A stretch of DNA of 64,000 nt, taken from the NCBI GenBank assembly GCA_937776645.1, contig CALMRI010000017.1, forward strand, positions 1 to 64,000, read 5' to 3'. A program made the position numbers and the translations under genes. The DNA comes from an uncultured Alphaproteobacteria bacterium (lineage in GTDB: Bacteria > Pseudomonadota > Alphaproteobacteria > Thalassobaculales > Thalassobaculaceae). The first letter of the stretch is position 1; every line of letters begins with the position of its first letter. The notes beneath the pieces were generated by a model. It worked only from the letters and a program-made list of their open reading frames with translations, had not been told where the DNA came from and searched no databases. Positions 62,683-64,000 of the stretch are shown here, one piece after another.

Positions 62683-63840
62683 ATGCCGGCTGAAAGCCTG
62701 TCTCCAAACACCTCGCGCCAGACAATCCGGACCACCGGCATCATGGCGAGCCAGACAATTCGCGATTGGGTCAAATCCGGCCGGGTTTCCGCCGAGATCC
62801 CGATCGAGGAGCGGCAGATTCAGCCCGCCAGTCTCGACCTCCGTCTCGGAGCGACGGCCTATCGGGTGCGCGCCAGCTTCCTGCCGGGGCGCGGCGCCAC
62901 GGTCGCTGAAAAGCTGGAACGCTTCGAGATGCACCGGATTGATCTCACCGAGGATGCGGTTCTCGAGAAAGGCTGCGTGTATATCGTGCCTTTGCTGGAG
63001 GGCGTGCGACTGCCGGCGGCGGTTTCCGGCACCGCCAACCCGAAAAGTTCAACCGGCCGTCTGGATGTGTTCACCCGTCTGATCACTGACTATACGACCG
63101 AGTTTGAATCAGTCGCAGCCGGCTATCGAGGGCCGCTCTATGCCGAAATCTCGCCTCGAACCTTTAGCATTCTGGTGCGTCAGGGTTCCTGCCTGAACCA
63201 GCTTCGCTTTCGGCGGGGCAATCCGTCGCCCGCCGACGCGGCGATGCGCCGATTGCAACAAAGCGAGGGCTTGGTCGACGCTGGAGAACTGGACGCGGAT
63301 ATCAACAAAGGCGTCGCGATCAGTGTTGACCTGCAAGGCGACGACAAAACCGGCCTTATTGGCTATCGGGCGAAACCGCACACTGCCCTGATCGACATCG
63401 ATAAGCCCGGGGCCTATGATCTGCTGGATTATTGGGAGCCGGTGCATCGTCACCCCGGACGGCCGGCGGAACTGATCCTCAATCCCGATGAATTCTATAT
63501 CCTGATGTCGAAGGAGTTCGTCTCGGTGCCGCTGGACCATGCGGCCGAGATGCGCGCCTATGATACACGCGTTGGTGAGTTTCGGGTCCATTATGCCGGG
63601 TTCTTCGACCCCGGATTCGGCCACGAGGCGGCCGGCGGCGTTGGGACGCGCGCCGTCCTGGAGGTGCGCTCCCACGATGTCCCGTTCCTGGTCGAGGACG
63701 GCCAGACGGTCTGCCGTCTGGTCTATGAGCAGATGACTGAAATACCGGAGAAGCTATACGGCGCCGGCGGTGTCGGCTCAAACTATCAGGGACAGGGCCT
63801 GAAGCTCTCGAAGCATTTTAGAAAAGCGCCGGCGGAATAA
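62683..63840 (+). CDS. dcd: 2'-deoxycytidine 5'-triphosphate deaminase, alphaproteobacterial long form
   Basis: A 385-residue dCTP deaminase of the long, apparently duplicated type found mainly in alphaproteobacteria, against about 190 residues in E. coli. The start carries IQPASLDLRLGATAYRVRA, with the conserved substrate-binding repeats PKSSTGRLDVFTRLITDYT and GPLYAEISPRTFSILVRQGSCL. The C-terminal half repeats the fold with GVGTRAVLEVRSHDVPFLVEDGQ and KLYGAGGVGSNYQGQG. It supplies dUMP for thymidylate synthesis. I chose ATG 62683; TTG 62665 and ATG 62743 are alternatives. It is divergent from recX. Confidence 0.93.
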   Translation: MPAESLSPNTSRQTIRTTGIMASQTIRDWVKSGRVSAEIPIEERQIQPASLDLRLGATAYRVRASFLPGRGATVAEKLERFEMHRIDLTEDAVLEKGCVYIVPLLEGVRLPAAVSGTANPKSSTGRLDVFTRLITDYTTEFESVAAGYRGPLYAEISPRTFSILVRQGSCLNQLRFRRGNPSPADAAMRRLQQSEGLVDAGELDADINKGVAISVDLQGDDKTGLIGYRAKPHTALIDIDKPGAYDLLDYWEPVHRHPGRPAELILNPDEFYILMSKEFVSVPLDHAAEMRAYDTRVGEFRVHYAGFFDPGFGHEAAGGVGTRAVLEVRSHDVPFLVEDGQTVCRLVYEQMTEIPEKLYGAGGVGSNYQGQGLKLSKHFRKAPAE

Positions 63841-63986
63841 ATTGCATTACCAGAATGCACGCCGCTCGCGCCGCGATAACCGGCGAACGGGTTGGGCGAA
63901 TTAAACCGTGATATCGACTGGGCACCGCTCGACGCGGATTGGCTGCTATCGGCAATGCCCCGTGCGGTTTCCAACGCATTTTGCAC
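63786..63986 (-). CDS. Possible C-terminal end of an unassigned gene
   Basis: The minus frame reads ALETARGIADSSQSASSGAQ and NPFAGYRGASGVHSGNA, and continues beyond the window edge as NAQVVQ. Its last codons overlap dcd antisense by 55 bases, which weakens the case. A Ser-rich tail of a protein starting outside the window is possible. Low confidence. Confidence 0.25.
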   Translation of the reverse strand: MQNALETARGIADSSQSASSGAQSISRFNSPNPFAGYRGASGVHSGNAIYSAGAFLKCFESFRPCP

Positions 63987-64000
63987 GACCTGAGCGTTTA

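Overview
The window is about 60% GC chromosomal DNA from an alphaproteobacterium, most likely Rhodospirillales-like. The evidence is a CcrM-type GANTC methyltransferase beside rnhB, the long (about 385 aa) dCTP-deaminase form, a MaeB malic enzyme with a phosphotransacetylase tail, divergent cobT and cobS, and RecX and YqgE of alphaproteobacterial type. No rRNA, intact tRNA, CRISPR array or prophage is visible. The lineage is inferred from gene content; no search was run.

The window has two textures. Housekeeping blocks are dense and intact: rnhB-ccrM-MFS (9.8-13.0 kb), ABC exporter-PPOX (34.6-36.6), cobT/cobS/cobC-SCO (44.4-47.6), ACAD-mutS-maeB-ada-yqgE-dsbD-peroxiredoxin (49.4-60.8) and recX-dcd (61.8-63.8). 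Between them lie eroded accessory stretches with remnants of IS3, IS21, IS66 and IS481 elements, one apparently complete IS1595-family insertion, a tRNA-Gly relic, and broken genes for threonine dehydratase, FkbM methyltransferase, HpnE-like oxidase, CheY-like receiver and a thioesterase. Four otherwise well-preserved genes are each broken by one base (rhodanese, DHA2 MFS, NIPSNAP-like, a small unassigned protein). This suggests either recent pseudogenisation or uncorrected homopolymer errors in the assembly.

Region by region: 0-8.4 kb holds a desaturase, an HbpS-like protein and three nitrogen-compound catabolic enzymes (RutA-like flavin monooxygenase, isochorismatase-fold hydrolase, amidase) separated by IS debris. 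13.5-19.7 kb is a catabolic cluster: alpha/beta hydrolase, rhodanese, acyl-CoA-dehydrogenase-like monooxygenase, ABM monooxygenase, TauD-type dioxygenase and a broken exporter. 20.1-25.5 kb is a probable mobile island in which inverted-repeat arms bound an IS1595 element and a glycine-betaine/proline-type ABC importer (proXWV). 26.2-28.9 kb encodes a metallo-beta-lactamase-fold enzyme and two tandem alpha/beta-hydrolase paralogues that both have Ala where the nucleophilic Ser belongs; this is the most unusual gene set here. 38.3 kb carries an unusual fusion of a GDP-fucose-synthase-like reductase with an RfaE2-type sugar nucleotidyltransferase. 39.8-42.7 kb pairs a CaiB-type CoA transferase and a crotonase lacking both catalytic glutamates with a divergent cysteine-dioxygenase-like cupin.

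Starts were moved from the longest reading frame where a Shine-Dalgarno sequence or family alignment favoured an internal codon. Functions rest on motif and family recognition by eye.
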